From: Tannerellaceae bacterium
Lineage (GTDB): Bacteria; Bacteroidota; Bacteroidia; Bacteroidales; Tannerellaceae
Direction: 5' to 3'
NCBI GenBank assembly: GCA_020860805.1
Contig: JAJBTP010000219.1
Coordinates: 1-16,881, forward strand
DNA: 16,881 nucleotides
Shown piece by piece: positions 16,782-16,881 of the stretch (position 1 is the stretch's first letter; the number at the start of each line of letters is the position of its first letter). The position numbers were made by a program, and so were the translations under genes. The notes beneath the pieces are model-generated. The model saw only the letters and a list, made by a program, of their open reading frames with translations. It was not told the DNA's origin and did no database searches.

Positions 16782-16881
16782 CGGGGAGGTGTCTGAATGT
16801 TCAAATAAATATATTTCTGCTAATTGTGGGTAAAATTACATATTTCCCCTCTTATCCCCAAATAATATACAGGTAAAAAAG
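16782..16881 (-). promoter_or_regulatory. Upstream region of the dcw operon, possible MraZ-box-like repeat
   Basis: This AT-rich stretch precedes rsmH and reaches the window edge. No frame on the minus strand crosses it without a stop and none resembles the end of MraZ. Read on the minus strand it contains two GGGG blocks (16859-16856 and 16849-16846) spaced exactly 10 nt, in TTGGGGATAAGAGGGGAAA. MraZ binds GGG-containing repeats of 10-nt period in other bacteria. TTTATTTG (minus strand, about 16813-16806) matches five of six fixed bases of the Bacteroidota -7 element TAnnTTTG. Both calls are weak. Confidence 0.25.

Noticed and set aside
1..16881. Mobile element, CRISPR array, tRNA or rRNA
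   Set aside because: I saw no transposase, terminal inverted repeats, regularly spaced repeats or RNA gene signatures on either strand.

Overview
The window comes from a member of the Bacteroidota, most likely the order Bacteroidales. This rests on four things. There is a full-length homologue of SprA/Sov, the giant outer-membrane translocon of the type IX secretion system (T9SS), a family confined to this phylum. The division genes run rsmH-ftsL-ftsI-murE-mraY-murD-ftsW with no murF between murE and mraY. The tiny FtsL and the PASTA-tailed FtsI are of Bacteroidota type. Shine-Dalgarno sequences are mostly absent. The DNA is moderately AT-rich with very frequent CCGG tetranucleotides.

Layout. 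The left half is on the + strand: ruvA (Holliday-junction helicase subunit, complete), then a sprA locus of about 7.1 kb. sprA is recognisable from its N-terminal region to its last beta-strand but is split over three frames. I see two clear +1 homopolymer frameshifts, a third frame change at a run of nine G, an in-frame TAG, and a probable further frameshift in the signal-peptide region. I annotate it as a recently broken pseudogene, with sequencing error or phase variation as alternatives.

The right half, on the minus strand, is one tightly packed operon for peptidoglycan precursor synthesis and septation. Reading in its own direction from the right edge it is rsmH (16S rRNA methyltransferase), ftsL (divisome scaffold), ftsI (septal transpeptidase), murE (adds meso-diaminopimelate), mraY (makes lipid I), murD (adds D-Glu) and ftsW (septal glycan polymerase). 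Gaps are 4 to 32 nt, and rsmH overlaps ftsL. The cluster stops after ftsW: the usual next genes (murG, murC, ftsQ, ftsA, ftsZ) are replaced by the convergent end of sprA, whose stop lies 10 bp from that of ftsW.

Main oddities: the multi-lesion sprA with a G9 tract; a 41-codon diverged tandem duplication inside murD; an rsmH frame that runs through the conserved FtsL N-terminal block, where ftsL has no usual start codon, with three consecutive AGG codons at the point where a +1 shift would fuse the two; and the early end of the dcw cluster. I found no RNA gene, insertion sequence, CRISPR array or clearly new multi-gene system. No stretch over 300 bases lacks a gene; the only non-coding stretches are about 40 bp at the left end, 44 bp between ruvA and sprA, and about 120 bp at the right end.
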